Source of the DNA: Thermodesulfatator sp.
GTDB taxonomy: Bacteria > Desulfobacterota > Thermodesulfobacteria > Thermodesulfobacteriales > Thermodesulfobacteriaceae
Length of the DNA stretch: 6,443 nt
NCBI GenBank assembly: GCA_027036915.1
Contig: JALWCD010000220.1
Location: forward strand, 1 to 6,443
Direction: 5' to 3'
Made by a program: the position numbers and the translations under genes. Of this stretch, positions 1 to 6,443 are shown piece after piece (the stretch's first letter is position 1; the number at the start of each line of letters is the position of its first letter). Below the pieces are notes generated by a model. It made no database searches, was not told where the DNA came from, and was given only the letters and a program-made list of their open reading frames with translations.

Positions 1-1
1 G

Positions 2-1606
2 CGGGGAGAAGCCCGGGAGGCCCTTTCCTTTTACGCTGAAACTCTGAAGGCTCTCTCCCGGGGGCGTCCGGCCTTTCGGTTTTTCTCTGAAAGACCCGGA
101 GATCTTCCGCGGGTTATCCTCCATGACGCCAAGGACTACGCCCGGAAATGCGGTCTTCCCTTCAATCTGGATGAGGCCGTTCTCAAGGACCGCAAGAAGG
201 TGGGCCGGAACGATCCCTGCCCCTGCGGAAGCGGAAAGAAATACAAAAAGTGTTGTATGCGCAAGGAGGAGGCCCGCAGGGAAAAGCGAAGCGCGCAGAC
301 CCCGGAGGAGCAAAGAGCCCTGAGGCTTTATGAAGGCTTCGTGGCGCGAAAACACAAGGGCGAACTCAGAGAATTCCTCGGAACCTGGGTTCCCAGGTTT
401 GAGGCTCTGGGGAAGGATCTGGGTCCAGAGGATGAGTGGGATTGGCCCTTTTTCCTGGCCGAACTATTTCTCTTTTTCGGGAGGACCGGCCAGGGAGAGC
501 CTCTGGTGGAGGAGTTTCTGCGCACCAAGGGCCGTAACCTTTCCCCGGAAGAAAGGGAAATCCTCCGTTCTTTTAAGGAAAGTTATCCCTCGGTCTTCGA
601 AATCTTAGAGACTTCGCCTGAAAAAGGACAAATGGTTCTCAAGGATCTTTTTACCGAAAAAACTTTTACCGTGCGCGACTACAATCTTTCCGAAGGGCTG
701 GCCCCCGGAGAAAAGATATGGACCATGCTCTTTCGGGTGAAGGACTATTTTCGGCCGGCCAGGATCAGTCTGGGGGTTCCTCTGTTTAAGACCGAGCCTT
801 TATTGAGAAGCCTTAAGGAAAAACTTATAGAATTCGGGGAGAAGGAATATCCGGTCTTTGCCCGCAAGAATTTCGTAGAGGTCTTTTACGAGGCGGCCAA
901 AGTTCTGTTTTCGCCCTTTGAGGTTTCCTATCTCACACCGGAAGGCGATCGGGTGGAGATGGTGCGGGCTCATTACCGGGTCTCCGCGGAAGACTTTCAG
1001 GATATAAGGGAGGAGCTTCTCGATCGAGAAGATATCCTTGAGAGCGGGGAAAACGAGCTCGTCTGGGTGGAGGAAATAAAGGGGAGCGCCTTTAGCGTCT
1101 CTTCTCCTCCCGGAGGAGAGAGTAAACCCGGAACGCTTATCTTAAAGGGGATAATCAACGGCCGATATCTCGAGCTCGGTCGTATCATATTCGAGCCCGA
1201 GCGGGAGAGGGTGGTGCTTGAAACCCTTTCCCGGCCCCGGATGAGGCGATTACGTCAGTTTTTTGAGGAGGTCTCGGGTCCACGGGTCCGTTTTCTGGTG
1301 GAGGAGATAACCGACTGGAAACGCCTCGTTTCCCTCACAAGTCAGAAAAAAGAGAAAAAGGTGTCGGAAGACATACCCGATGAAGAACTGGCCGATCTGC
1401 GGTGGGTGGAGTACCTGGCCTGGCTGGATACCCCGGATCCGGAGTTCGAGGGGCTTTCCCCGCGCGAGGCCTGGAAGGATCCCTCTCTGAGGCCCCGGGT
1501 GGAGGAGAAGTTGCGGAACTTTGAACTTCTGGAGAAGGACTACGCCCGGCAAGGGCGCAGAAGCCTTAACATTAAAAAACTGCGTGAGTTTCTCGAAGCG
1601 TCGTGA
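2..1606 (+). CDS. SEC-C metal-binding domain protein, 5'-truncated by window edge
   Basis: The visible part is 534 residues ending at TGA 1604-1606. A SEC-C motif lies at fragment residues 73-85 (C73, C75, C84, C85; [13 protein letters not shown]), the zinc-binding C-x-C-x8-C-C pattern also found at the C-terminus of SecA. The GTG at 200 is a possible start but has no good ribosome binding site. The same frame is open back to base 2, reads like protein, and holds no ATG, GTG or TTG before 200, so I infer that the gene begins left of the window. The long body (about residues 95-460) matches no enzyme I recognise. Its later part has an '[21 protein letters not shown]' stretch, and the C-terminus has a W-L-D-T-P ... 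G-L-S-P-R-E-A-W ... R-P-R-V-E-E-K-L module (about residues 474-508). As I recall, both resemble segments in other uncharacterised SEC-C proteins. No signal peptide or membrane segment is visible. The role is unknown; protein or nucleic-acid binding through the zinc motif is only a guess. It converges on the mutase gene with an 11-base gap. Confidence 0.85.
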   Translation, partial: RGEAREALSFYAETLKALSRGRPAFRFFSERPGDLPRVILHDAKDYARKCGLPFNLDEAVLKDRKKVGRNDPCPCGSGKKYKKCCMRKEEARREKRSAQTPEEQRALRLYEGFVARKHKGELREFLGTWVPRFEALGKDLGPEDEWDWPFFLAELFLFFGRTGQGEPLVEEFLRTKGRNLSPEEREILRSFKESYPSVFEILETSPEKGQMVLKDLFTEKTFTVRDYNLSEGLAPGEKIWTMLFRVKDYFRPARISLGVPLFKTEPLLRSLKEKLIEFGEKEYPVFARKNFVEVFYEAAKVLFSPFEVSYLTPEGDRVEMVRAHYRVSAEDFQDIREELLDREDILESGENELVWVEEIKGSAFSVSSPPGGESKPGTLILKGIINGRYLELGRIIFEPERERVVLETLSRPRMRRLRQFFEEVSGPRVRFLVEEITDWKRLVSLTSQKKEKKVSEDIPDEELADLRWVEYLAWLDTPDPEFEGLSPREAWKDPSLRPRVEEKLRNFELLEKDYARQGRRSLNIKKLREFLEAS

Positions 1607-1617
1607 GAGAAAAAATT

Positions 1618-2985
1618 TTATCCTGTTTCGTTTATAACCTCCCGGAGTTTATCTTCTATCAGGGTGCGGATTTCGGAAAGGCGCTCGGGGCTCCGGGCCT
1701 CAAAGCGGAGGACCAGAACGGGCTGGGTGTTTGAGGCCCGGACCAGCCCCCAGCCGTCGGGGAAGACCACCCGGGCCCCGTCCACATTTATGACCTCATA
1801 GCCTTCACTCTTGAGCCTCTCCGTGAGTTTTCGCACCACCTCAAACTTGATCTCGTCCGGACACTCCGTACGGATCTCGGGGGTGCTGTAGGTCTTGGGG
1901 AGGTCGGCGAGAAGCTCCGAAAGCGGCCGTTCGCTTTCGGAGACGATCTCCGCCAGGCGCAGGCTCGCATAGACCCCGTCGTCGAAACCGAACCAGCGGT
2001 CGGCAAAGAAGATGTGCCCGCTCATCTCCCCGGCAAGCACCGCCCCGGTCTCCTTCATCTTGTTCTTGATGAGGGAATGTCCGGTCTTCCACATGAGGGG
2101 GCGACCCCCTAGACGAGCGATTTCGTTGTACATCACCTGGGAACACTTGACCTCCCCGATGATGGTGGCCCCGGGGTGTTCGGAAAGCACCTTGCGGGCA
2201 AAAAGCACCATGAGCTGGTCCCCCCAGAGGATCTCGCCGTGCTCATCCACCACTCCCAGCCGGTCGCCGTCCCCGTCATAGCCCACCCCGAAGTCCGCTC
2301 CGAGCTCCTTCACCTTCTCTCGCAAAGCCTTAAGATTTTCCGGGACCACCGGGTCGGGATGATGGTGCGGAAAGGTCCCGTCCACTTCGCAGAAGAGACA
2401 CTCCACCTCGCACCCCAGGTCCTTAAAGATCTCCGGGGCCGTGAGGGCACAGACCCCGTTTCCCGGATCAAGCACCACCTTAAGGGACCTTTTGAGCCGG
2501 ATATTTTTCCTGAGGTATTCCTTGTAGGGACCTAAGGCTTCAAGTTCCGAAAGTTCGCCGCTTCCGGTCTCAAAATCCTCTTTCTCTATAAGATCGCGCA
2601 GGGCCTGAATCTCGCGGCCATATATGGTCTCGCGGCCCACGCAGATCTTAAGTCCGTTCATGTCCGGGGGGTTGTGGGAGCCGGTCACCTGAATGCCCCC
2701 GTCAAGGCCCTCAAAATGGTGCAGGGCAAAATACATGACCGGGGTAGGGGTCATGCCGATATCGGCCACCGAGACTCCGGTGGAAAGGATCCCCTCGATC
2801 AGGGCTTCCTGAAGCTCGGGGCTCGAGAGCCTTCCGTCCCTTCCGCAGACCACCCGCCTCCCCCCGCGGCGCCGGATCACCGTGCCGTAAGCCCGGCCTA
2901 TGGCCCGCACCACCTCGGGGGTGAAGTCCTCCCCCACCTTCCCCCGGATGTCGTACTCCCGGAAGATGTAAGGGCTTACCTTCAT
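1618..2985 (-). CDS. phosphomannomutase/phosphoglucomutase (AlgC/ManB type)
   Basis: A complete 455-residue cytoplasmic enzyme of the alpha-D-phosphohexomutase family, which interconverts hexose 1- and 6-phosphates (mannose and/or glucose) to feed GDP-mannose or UDP-glucose synthesis for polysaccharide and LPS. All four family landmarks are present in order: the phosphoserine loop TGSHNPP (residues 101-107, catalytic Ser103), the Mg-binding loop DGDGDR (237-242), the sugar-specificity loop GEMSGH (319-324) and the phosphate-binding loop RASNTQP (416-422). GEMSGH is the PMM/PGM form; GlmM has GEQSGH, so a phosphoglucosamine mutase is unlikely. Length and motif spacing are close to Pseudomonas AlgC (463 residues, Ser108). 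The N-terminal IFREYDIRG is typical and supports the ATG at 2985-2983. That ATG follows GAGGAGG by 5 bases and overlaps the recJ stop codon as ATGA, suggesting translational coupling. The stop is TAA at 1620-1618. Whether mannose or glucose is the main substrate cannot be told from sequence alone. Confidence 0.96.
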   Translation of the reverse strand: MKVSPYIFREYDIRGKVGEDFTPEVVRAIGRAYGTVIRRRGGRRVVCGRDGRLSSPELQEALIEGILSTGVSVADIGMTPTPVMYFALHHFEGLDGGIQVTGSHNPPDMNGLKICVGRETIYGREIQALRDLIEKEDFETGSGELSELEALGPYKEYLRKNIRLKRSLKVVLDPGNGVCALTAPEIFKDLGCEVECLFCEVDGTFPHHHPDPVVPENLKALREKVKELGADFGVGYDGDGDRLGVVDEHGEILWGDQLMVLFARKVLSEHPGATIIGEVKCSQVMYNEIARLGGRPLMWKTGHSLIKNKMKETGAVLAGEMSGHIFFADRWFGFDDGVYASLRLAEIVSESERPLSELLADLPKTYSTPEIRTECPDEIKFEVVRKLTERLKSEGYEVINVDGARVVFPDGWGLVRASNTQPVLVLRFEARSPERLSEIRTLIEDKLREVINETG

Positions 2986-4727
2986 GGTTTCCTCCTCATA
3001 AGGTCTTTGATACGCAGTTCCAGATATCGGTGTCCCTGAAATTCGGAAATGTAAGGACTGGCCGCAAGGTAGAGTCCCCTCCCGCCTTCCTTGAGGAAAG
3101 TTAAGGCTTCTTCCGGAAAATTGAAGCCCACCGCCGAAAGTCCGGAGCCTTCCTGCCAGAGGGTGAACCGGAGGTGTTTTTCGGCCATAAGGCGCGGCTG
3201 CCGCACCTCGAAATCGGAGAAGGAGAGCACCGGTTCGGGATTCTCCGGTCCGAAAGGGGCCAGTCTCTGGAAGCCTTCCACGAACTCCGGGGCCAGGATT
3301 TCGTTAAGACGCGCGTGTCCTTCGAGGAAAAGTCGGGGGCGGAGGTCCTGCCCTGCGGAAAGACCCTTTTCCCCCAGAAGCCTTTCCACCGCCCGGGCGA
3401 AGGCCTTCCGGAAGTTTTCAAGCTCTCCGGGGGAAAGTTTGAGGCCTCCGGCCGCCGGATGTCCGCCGTAGCCGAGCAGGAGCTCTTCACACAGACGAAA
3501 GGCCCGGAAAAGGTCCACCTCCGGGATGCTTCTTCCCGAGCCCTTGAGTACCTCCCCCTTGCGGGTCAGAAGTACCACCGGGCGATGAAACTTTTCGGCC
3601 AGGCGTCCGGCGGCGATTCCCAGGACCCCCAGGGGCCATTCCTCGCCCGAAAGAACGAGGCCCGCCGGAGGTTCTCCTTCGGGTATTTGAGCCAGGGCCT
3701 CGGAGAACACCCGTTCCTCCACTCGCTGTCTTTCACTGTTCAGCCGATTGAGCTCGCGGGCGAGCTCCCGGGCTTTTTCGAGATCCTCGGCGATGAGAAG
3801 TTCGAAGGCCAGCCGGGCCTCCCGGAGACGCCCGGCGGCGTTTATCCGCGGGGCCAGGCGGAAAAGGATCTCCTCCGGGCCCAGGGTGCCGTTTACCGCG
3901 GCCACCTCTTTGAGGGCCTTGAGTCCAGGGCGAGAGCTTGCGGAGAGTTCCGGGAGTCCAAAGACCGCGATCAAACGATTCTCCCCCCTCAGGGGCACCA
4001 TGTCGGCTATCGTTCCCAGGGCCGCAAGATCCAGATAACGTTTGAGGTTGGGGACCGGGCGCTCGCCAAAAAAACCCTGCTCGAGAAGGTAGCGTCTCAG
4101 GGCCCGAATCAGGGCCAGCACGGTCCCGGCTCCGCAGAGGTTGTAGAAGGGGGAGTGCCGGGGAAGGCGCTTTCCGGTGACCACGGCGTGGGCCTCGGGA
4201 AGGCGCGGGGGCAGTTCGTGGTGATCGGTGAGAATGACCCTGAGCCCGAGCCTGCGGGCTTCCTCCACGGCCTCATGGGCGGTTATGCCGCAATCCACGG
4301 TTACCACCAGGCTTACACCCTTTTCCCGGAAGAAAGGCAGCAGATGGGCGTGAAAACCGTAGCCATCCCTTTCCCGGTGGGGGAAGAGGACCTCGGTCCG
4401 GCCGCCTAGTTCCCGGAGAAAGAGATGCAGGATGGCCGCTCCGGTGACCCCGTCCACATCATAGTCCGCATAGATGCCGATTTTTTCCCCGGAGGAAAGG
4501 GCCTCGGCCAGAAGTTTGACCGCCGGAAGCATGTCCGGGATGATCATGGGATCGGCAAAATCTGAAATCTGAGGATAAAGAAAGGCGTAGGCCTCTCCGG
4601 CCTCCCGAAACCCCCGATTGGCCAGGAGAACAGCCAGAAGCCTCGGAAAACCGCCTTCCTGACTGAGACTCCGGACGACCTCCGGCGGAGGAACTTTAAG
4701 GATCCACTGATACCGGCCCAGACCCAT
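2982..4727 (-). CDS. recJ: single-stranded-DNA-specific exonuclease RecJ
   Basis: A complete 581-residue protein, close to E. coli RecJ (577). RecJ is a metal-dependent 5'-3' exonuclease on single-stranded DNA, acting in RecF-pathway recombination, mismatch repair and processing of stalled forks. The DHH-family metal motifs are all visible: DYDVDG (residues 88-93), VDCG (144-147), TDHHE (167-171) and the aspartate of GTIADMVPL (238-246). LAPRINAAGR (291-300) follows. The DHHA1 half has SGRS (397-400) and GYGGHPAAGG (419-428). The rest, with QRLAPFGPENPEP (487-499), is the OB-fold DNA-binding part. The ATG at 4727-4725 is the only reasonable start: an in-frame TGA lies at 4739-4737, and no ATG, GTG or TTG occurs in the next several dozen codons. 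There is no good Shine-Dalgarno sequence before it. The gene starts divergently from a small plus-strand gene and its stop overlaps the mutase start by 4 bases, so recJ is the leading gene of a two-gene unit in this window. Confidence 0.98.
   Translation of the reverse strand: MGLGRYQWILKVPPPEVVRSLSQEGGFPRLLAVLLANRGFREAGEAYAFLYPQISDFADPMIIPDMLPAVKLLAEALSSGEKIGIYADYDVDGVTGAAILHLFLRELGGRTEVLFPHRERDGYGFHAHLLPFFREKGVSLVVTVDCGITAHEAVEEARRLGLRVILTDHHELPPRLPEAHAVVTGKRLPRHSPFYNLCGAGTVLALIRALRRYLLEQGFFGERPVPNLKRYLDLAALGTIADMVPLRGENRLIAVFGLPELSASSRPGLKALKEVAAVNGTLGPEEILFRLAPRINAAGRLREARLAFELLIAEDLEKARELARELNRLNSERQRVEERVFSEALAQIPEGEPPAGLVLSGEEWPLGVLGIAAGRLAEKFHRPVVLLTRKGEVLKGSGRSIPEVDLFRAFRLCEELLLGYGGHPAAGGLKLSPGELENFRKAFARAVERLLGEKGLSAGQDLRPRLFLEGHARLNEILAPEFVEGFQRLAPFGPENPEPVLSFSDFEVRQPRLMAEKHLRFTLWQEGSGLSAVGFNFPEEALTFLKEGGRGLYLAASPYISEFQGHRYLELRIKDLMRRKP
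2991..2997 (-). promoter_or_regulatory. strong Shine-Dalgarno site for the mutase gene, inside recJ
   Basis: On the minus strand GAGGAGG lies 5 bases upstream of the mutase ATG. The same bases encode the adjacent Arg-Arg near the RecJ C-terminus (AGG AGG codons). A near-perfect ribosome binding site within the last codons of recJ, combined with the ATGA stop/start overlap, fixes the mutase start and indicates that both are read from one mRNA. Confidence 0.85.
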
Positions 4728-4772
4728 AAGGTCTTTTCAAGGCTTGCAGATCCGGGCTAGATTGTCAAGGTG
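4728..4772. promoter_or_regulatory. short divergent intergenic region between recJ and a DUF4911-like gene
   Basis: Only about 45 bases separate two divergent starts, so promoters for both genes must lie here or inside the opposite gene. On the minus strand a perfect TTGACA (4768-4763) sits 35 bases before the recJ ATG, but no convincing -10 hexamer follows at 16-18 bases. On the plus strand TAGATT (4758-4763) is a weak -10 candidate preceded at 18 bases by TTTTCA. Bases 4743-4769 form an imperfect palindrome, CTTG...CAAG at the ends with 8 of 13 half-site positions matching, which could be a binding site or chance. Confidence 0.3.
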
Positions 4773-4970
4773 ATGCGAAGCGTGGAAGTGGAATTCACGG
4801 TTGCTCCTTCCAGACTGGCCTTTTTGCGTTTCGTGCTCGAGGGCTTCGGACATATGGCCCTTCCGGTAACCCTTTCCGGGAAGCAGGGCCGGGTGAAACT
4901 GCTTGTTTCTCCGGGGGAAGAAGACCGCTGGGAAAAGATTTTTCGGGATCTTGAACCCTGGCTCCGCTAA
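4773..4970 (+). CDS. small DUF4911-like protein
   Basis: Encodes 65 residues, small and soluble, with no signal peptide or membrane segment. The pattern is a beta-strand (VEVEFTV), a helix (RLAFLRFVLEGFGHMA), two strands around a turn (LPVTLSGKQGRVKLLVS) and a final helix (EEDRWEKIFRDLEPWL). From memory this fits the DUF4911 family of short, uncharacterised proteins common in deltaproteobacterial-type genomes; I could not verify that by search. No catalytic motif is apparent. The start is uncertain: ATG 4773 is chosen, GTG 4770 adds one residue, and GTG 4782 has the best spacing (8 bases) from the GGTGA at 4769-4773. The stop TAA (4968-4970) overlaps the stop of the convergent FliL-like gene. 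A competing minus-strand frame over the same bases lacks protein-like character. Confidence 0.65.
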   Translation: MRSVEVEFTVAPSRLAFLRFVLEGFGHMALPVTLSGKQGRVKLLVSPGEEDRWEKIFRDLEPWLR

Positions 4971-5482
4971 CGCTTGGCCTCGCGAATTTCGAACTGCACA
5001 ATACTTACGTTTTTGACCCGGTCACCATAAAAGAATTCTATGCGGCGGGTGATGTTTTTCTTGAAATCCAGCAGACCACTGCGGGTTCCCAATTTCTGGT
5101 AAGGAAACCTCTGGATGCTATCCAGGATGAGAGAGGCCAGTCTGCCCCGATGAGCCTGAAGCTCCAGGGCAGCCTTGCGATTCCAGGCCTCTACGACCAC
5201 GCTCACCCGTACGTATTTACCCGCCGGGGCCCCTTTGGGGCTGGCCGCGATGTCTTGGATTAATATTTGGGTAGGGGTTAGCTTCTTTTGGAGATCGTAA
5301 AGATCCCGGCGGGGTTTCTCCTGAAGGACATCGAAAGGTAAAGCCCGGATGAGAGAGGTGCTCTCCCGGGAGCCGCCCCGCAGGTTGACCAGAAGATTCT
5401 TTATCCTGGTCCATTTCAGAACCAAGAGGATAAGCAGGGAAACCAGGAAAAGGATGGCGAAGACCTTAAGGTAGCTTCTCAT
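4967..5482 (-). CDS. membrane-anchored FliL-like protein
   Basis: Encodes 171 residues. Residues 4-24 ([21 protein letters not shown]) form a single N-terminal membrane segment, followed by a basic stretch and a linker to about 70. The C-terminal part (about 73-168) has the shape of the periplasmic domain of FliL, the flagellar basal-body protein linked to the stator: a strand ([13 protein letters not shown]), a helix with acidic and basic residues ([23 protein letters not shown]), a conserved-looking 'L.T..G...[14 protein letters not shown]' helix and a final strand [13 protein letters not shown], like the 'V..VYF.EFV.Q' end of FliL. Total length also fits FliL. No flagellar gene is visible nearby, so the actual role is open: it may serve motility from a displaced locus or be a FliL paralogue with another membrane role. 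Its ATG (5482-5480) lies 17 bases inside the 3' end of aroC, with no strong Shine-Dalgarno site, so it is probably translated by coupling. Its TAG stop (4969-4967) overlaps the facing gene's TAA. Confidence 0.7.
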   Translation of the reverse strand: MRSYLKVFAILFLVSLLILLVLKWTRIKNLLVNLRGGSRESTSLIRALPFDVLQEKPRRDLYDLQKKLTPTQILIQDIAASPKGAPAGKYVRVSVVVEAWNRKAALELQAHRGRLASLILDSIQRFPYQKLGTRSGLLDFKKNITRRIEFFYGDRVKNVSIVQFEIREAKR

Positions 5483-6443
5483 TTTTGCGGAAGGCCTTCA
5501 GGGCCAGCTGCTGGAGGAGAAGATCCGCTAACACCAGGCGCACCATGGCCTCGCAGACCGGGACGATCCGGGGGATGGCCGAGGCGTCGTGCCTCCCCCC
5601 CACGCGGATGCGCACCGGCTCCCCGGATTCGGTAATGGTCTGTTGCTCCTTGGCAATGCTCGGAATAGGCTTTACCGCCACCCGGCAGACGATCTCCTGT
5701 CCGGAGGATATTCCGGCCAGCACTCCTCCGGCGTTATTGGAGAGGAAGCCCTCGGGGGTTATCTGATCGTTGTTCTCGGAGCCCCTCTTTTCCGCCGCCG
5801 AAAAGCCGGCCCCGATCTCCACCCCTTTGACCGCCCCGATACTCATGAGAGCCTTGGCCAGTTCGGCGTCAAGCTTGTCAAAGACCGGCTCTCCCAGGCC
5901 GGGAGGGACTCCGGTGGCCCGGATCTCCACCACTCCGCCCAGGGAATCGCCCTCCCGGCGAGCCTCTTCTATACGTCGACACATCTCGACGTAAGCCTCC
6001 GGATCCGGGCAAAAGAGATGATTGCGATCGATCTCGGAAAGGTCCCTCTTCTTTATCCAGACCCCTCCCAGGGCCACGGTGTAGGCCCGGACCTCGATAC
6101 CGTAGCGGGCCAGGACCTTTTTGGCCACCGCCCCGGCCGCCACCCGGGCCACGGTCTCCCTTCCGCTTGAGCGCCCCCCGCCCCGCCAGTCCCGGAAGCC
6201 GTACTTCCAGAAATAGGTGCAGTCCCCATGGCCGGGACGAAAGACCTCCTTGAGGGGCTCATAAGCCGAGGACCGGGCATCCCGGTTGTAAATTACAAGG
6301 GCGATGGGGGTTCCCAGGGTTTGCCCTTCGAAGACCCCGGAGAGGATCTCCACCCGGTCGGGCTCCCGGCGCGGGGATTCCCCTAAATGTTTTCCGGGGC
6401 GCCTCCTTTCAAGTTCCGCCTGAATGTCCTCCTCCGAAAGGGG
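5466..6443 (-). CDS. aroC: chorismate synthase AroC, 5' end beyond right edge
   Basis: Chorismate synthase converts 5-enolpyruvylshikimate-3-phosphate to chorismate with reduced FMN, the last shikimate-pathway step, in the cytoplasm. The visible 325 residues run from base 6443 to TAA 5468-5466. The frame stays open to the edge: the first 30 visible residues (beginning [17 protein letters not shown], ending RREPDR) are typical AroC sequence, so the GTG at 6353 is an internal valine and not the start. About 33 N-terminal residues, including the GESHG histidine, are missing; the full protein would be near 360 residues as usual. Visible landmarks in fragment numbering: RPGHGD (69-74, catalytic His72), signature [14 protein letters not shown] (87-100), GSENND (221-226), ISSGQE (245-250), and GGRHD...IPR (282-292) with the conserved Asp286. 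The 3' end overlaps the FliL-like start by 17 bases, so the two are likely co-transcribed. No frameshift or missing core residue is seen in the visible part. Confidence 0.97.
   Translation of the reverse strand, partial: PLSEEDIQAELERRRPGKHLGESPRREPDRVEILSGVFEGQTLGTPIALVIYNRDARSSAYEPLKEVFRPGHGDCTYFWKYGFRDWRGGGRSSGRETVARVAAGAVAKKVLARYGIEVRAYTVALGGVWIKKRDLSEIDRNHLFCPDPEAYVEMCRRIEEARREGDSLGGVVEIRATGVPPGLGEPVFDKLDAELAKALMSIGAVKGVEIGAGFSAAEKRGSENNDQITPEGFLSNNAGGVLAGISSGQEIVCRVAVKPIPSIAKEQQTITESGEPVRIRVGGRHDASAIPRIVPVCEAMVRLVLADLLLQQLALKAFRKNEKLP

Noticed and set aside
123..323. A 66-codon plus-strand frame beginning at ATG 123
   Set aside because: It overlaps the SEC-C frame out of phase and its Arg/Pro/Ala-rich translation is typical of a shifted-frame artefact.
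1589..1612. Possible terminator hairpin at the SEC-C gene end (TTTCTC pairing with GAGAAA, followed by a short T run)
   Set aside because: The 6-base stem is A/T-rich with a 12-base loop, and the T run (4 bases) is displaced by several A residues. Too weak to call as an intrinsic terminator.
1618..2985. Phosphoglucosamine mutase (GlmM) as an alternative for the mutase gene
   Set aside because: The sugar-binding loop is GEMSGH rather than the GEQSGH typical of GlmM, and the N-terminus and spacing match AlgC-type enzymes.
3174..4409. A 411-codon plus-strand open frame antisense to recJ
   Set aside because: It lies wholly inside an unmistakable recJ, its translation shows no domain pattern, and long antisense open frames are expected opposite GC-rich coding sequence.
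4763..4768. Consensus -35 hexamer TTGACA on the minus strand upstream of recJ
   Set aside because: No acceptable -10 hexamer lies 16-18 bases downstream, so it is mentioned only as part of the intergenic region and not called as a promoter.
4795..5001. A 68-codon minus-strand open frame opposite the DUF4911-like gene
   Set aside because: The translation is rich in Pro, Ser and Arg with no fold-like pattern, and it overlaps the end of the FliL-like gene. The plus-strand frame has regular strand/helix alternation and fits the neighbouring stops better.
5589..6170. A 193-codon plus-strand open frame antisense to aroC
   Set aside because: Shadow of aroC; low-complexity His/Gly/Pro-rich translation without recognisable motifs.
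1..6443. Very frequent CCGG/TCCGG words across the window, considered as a repeated signal or uptake sequence
   Set aside because: They occur in many phases on both strands within codons for Arg, Pro, Gly and Glu and show no fixed longer core or spacing; GC-rich codon preference explains them.

Overview
This is a GC-rich (by eye) stretch of bacterial chromosome, densely packed with housekeeping and small conserved genes. I see no tRNA, rRNA, insertion sequence, CRISPR array or phage gene. The proteins are rich in Glu, Lys and Arg and the gaps are tiny or negative. A SEC-C protein, RecJ, a phosphomannomutase/phosphoglucomutase, a DUF4911-like protein and a FliL-like protein lie close together. 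This mix would fit a thermophilic sulfate- or sulfur-metabolising bacterium of the Thermodesulfobacteriota or a former deltaproteobacterial line. That placement is inference, not something the sequence proves.

Layout, left to right. (1) Bases 2-1606, plus strand: a protein with an internal zinc-binding SEC-C motif. Its reading frame is open to the left edge, so the gene starts outside the window. (2) Bases 1618-2985, minus strand: a complete phosphomannomutase/phosphoglucomutase, convergent with the SEC-C gene across an 11-base gap. (3) Bases 2982-4727, minus strand: complete recJ, immediately upstream of the mutase gene and overlapping it by 4 bases (ATGA), with a strong Shine-Dalgarno site inside the recJ 3' end. 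(4) Bases 4728-4772: a short divergent gap. (5) Bases 4773-4970, plus strand: a 65-residue DUF4911-like protein. (6) Bases 4967-5482, minus strand: a 171-residue membrane-anchored FliL-like protein whose stop codon overlaps that of the DUF4911-like gene. (7) Bases 5466-6443, minus strand: aroC (chorismate synthase), cut by the right edge and overlapping the FliL-like gene by 17 bases.

There are thus two minus-strand translationally packed pairs (aroC then fliL-like; recJ then the mutase gene), separated by one small plus-strand gene. The known roles are aromatic amino acid biosynthesis (aroC), DNA repair and recombination (recJ) and cell-surface sugar supply (the mutase). They share no pathway, so the clustering looks like compaction and shared transcription rather than one functional system. 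I do not see a convincing new biological system. The least explained parts are the large uncharacterised body of the SEC-C protein and the FliL-like protein sitting apart from any flagellar gene visible here.
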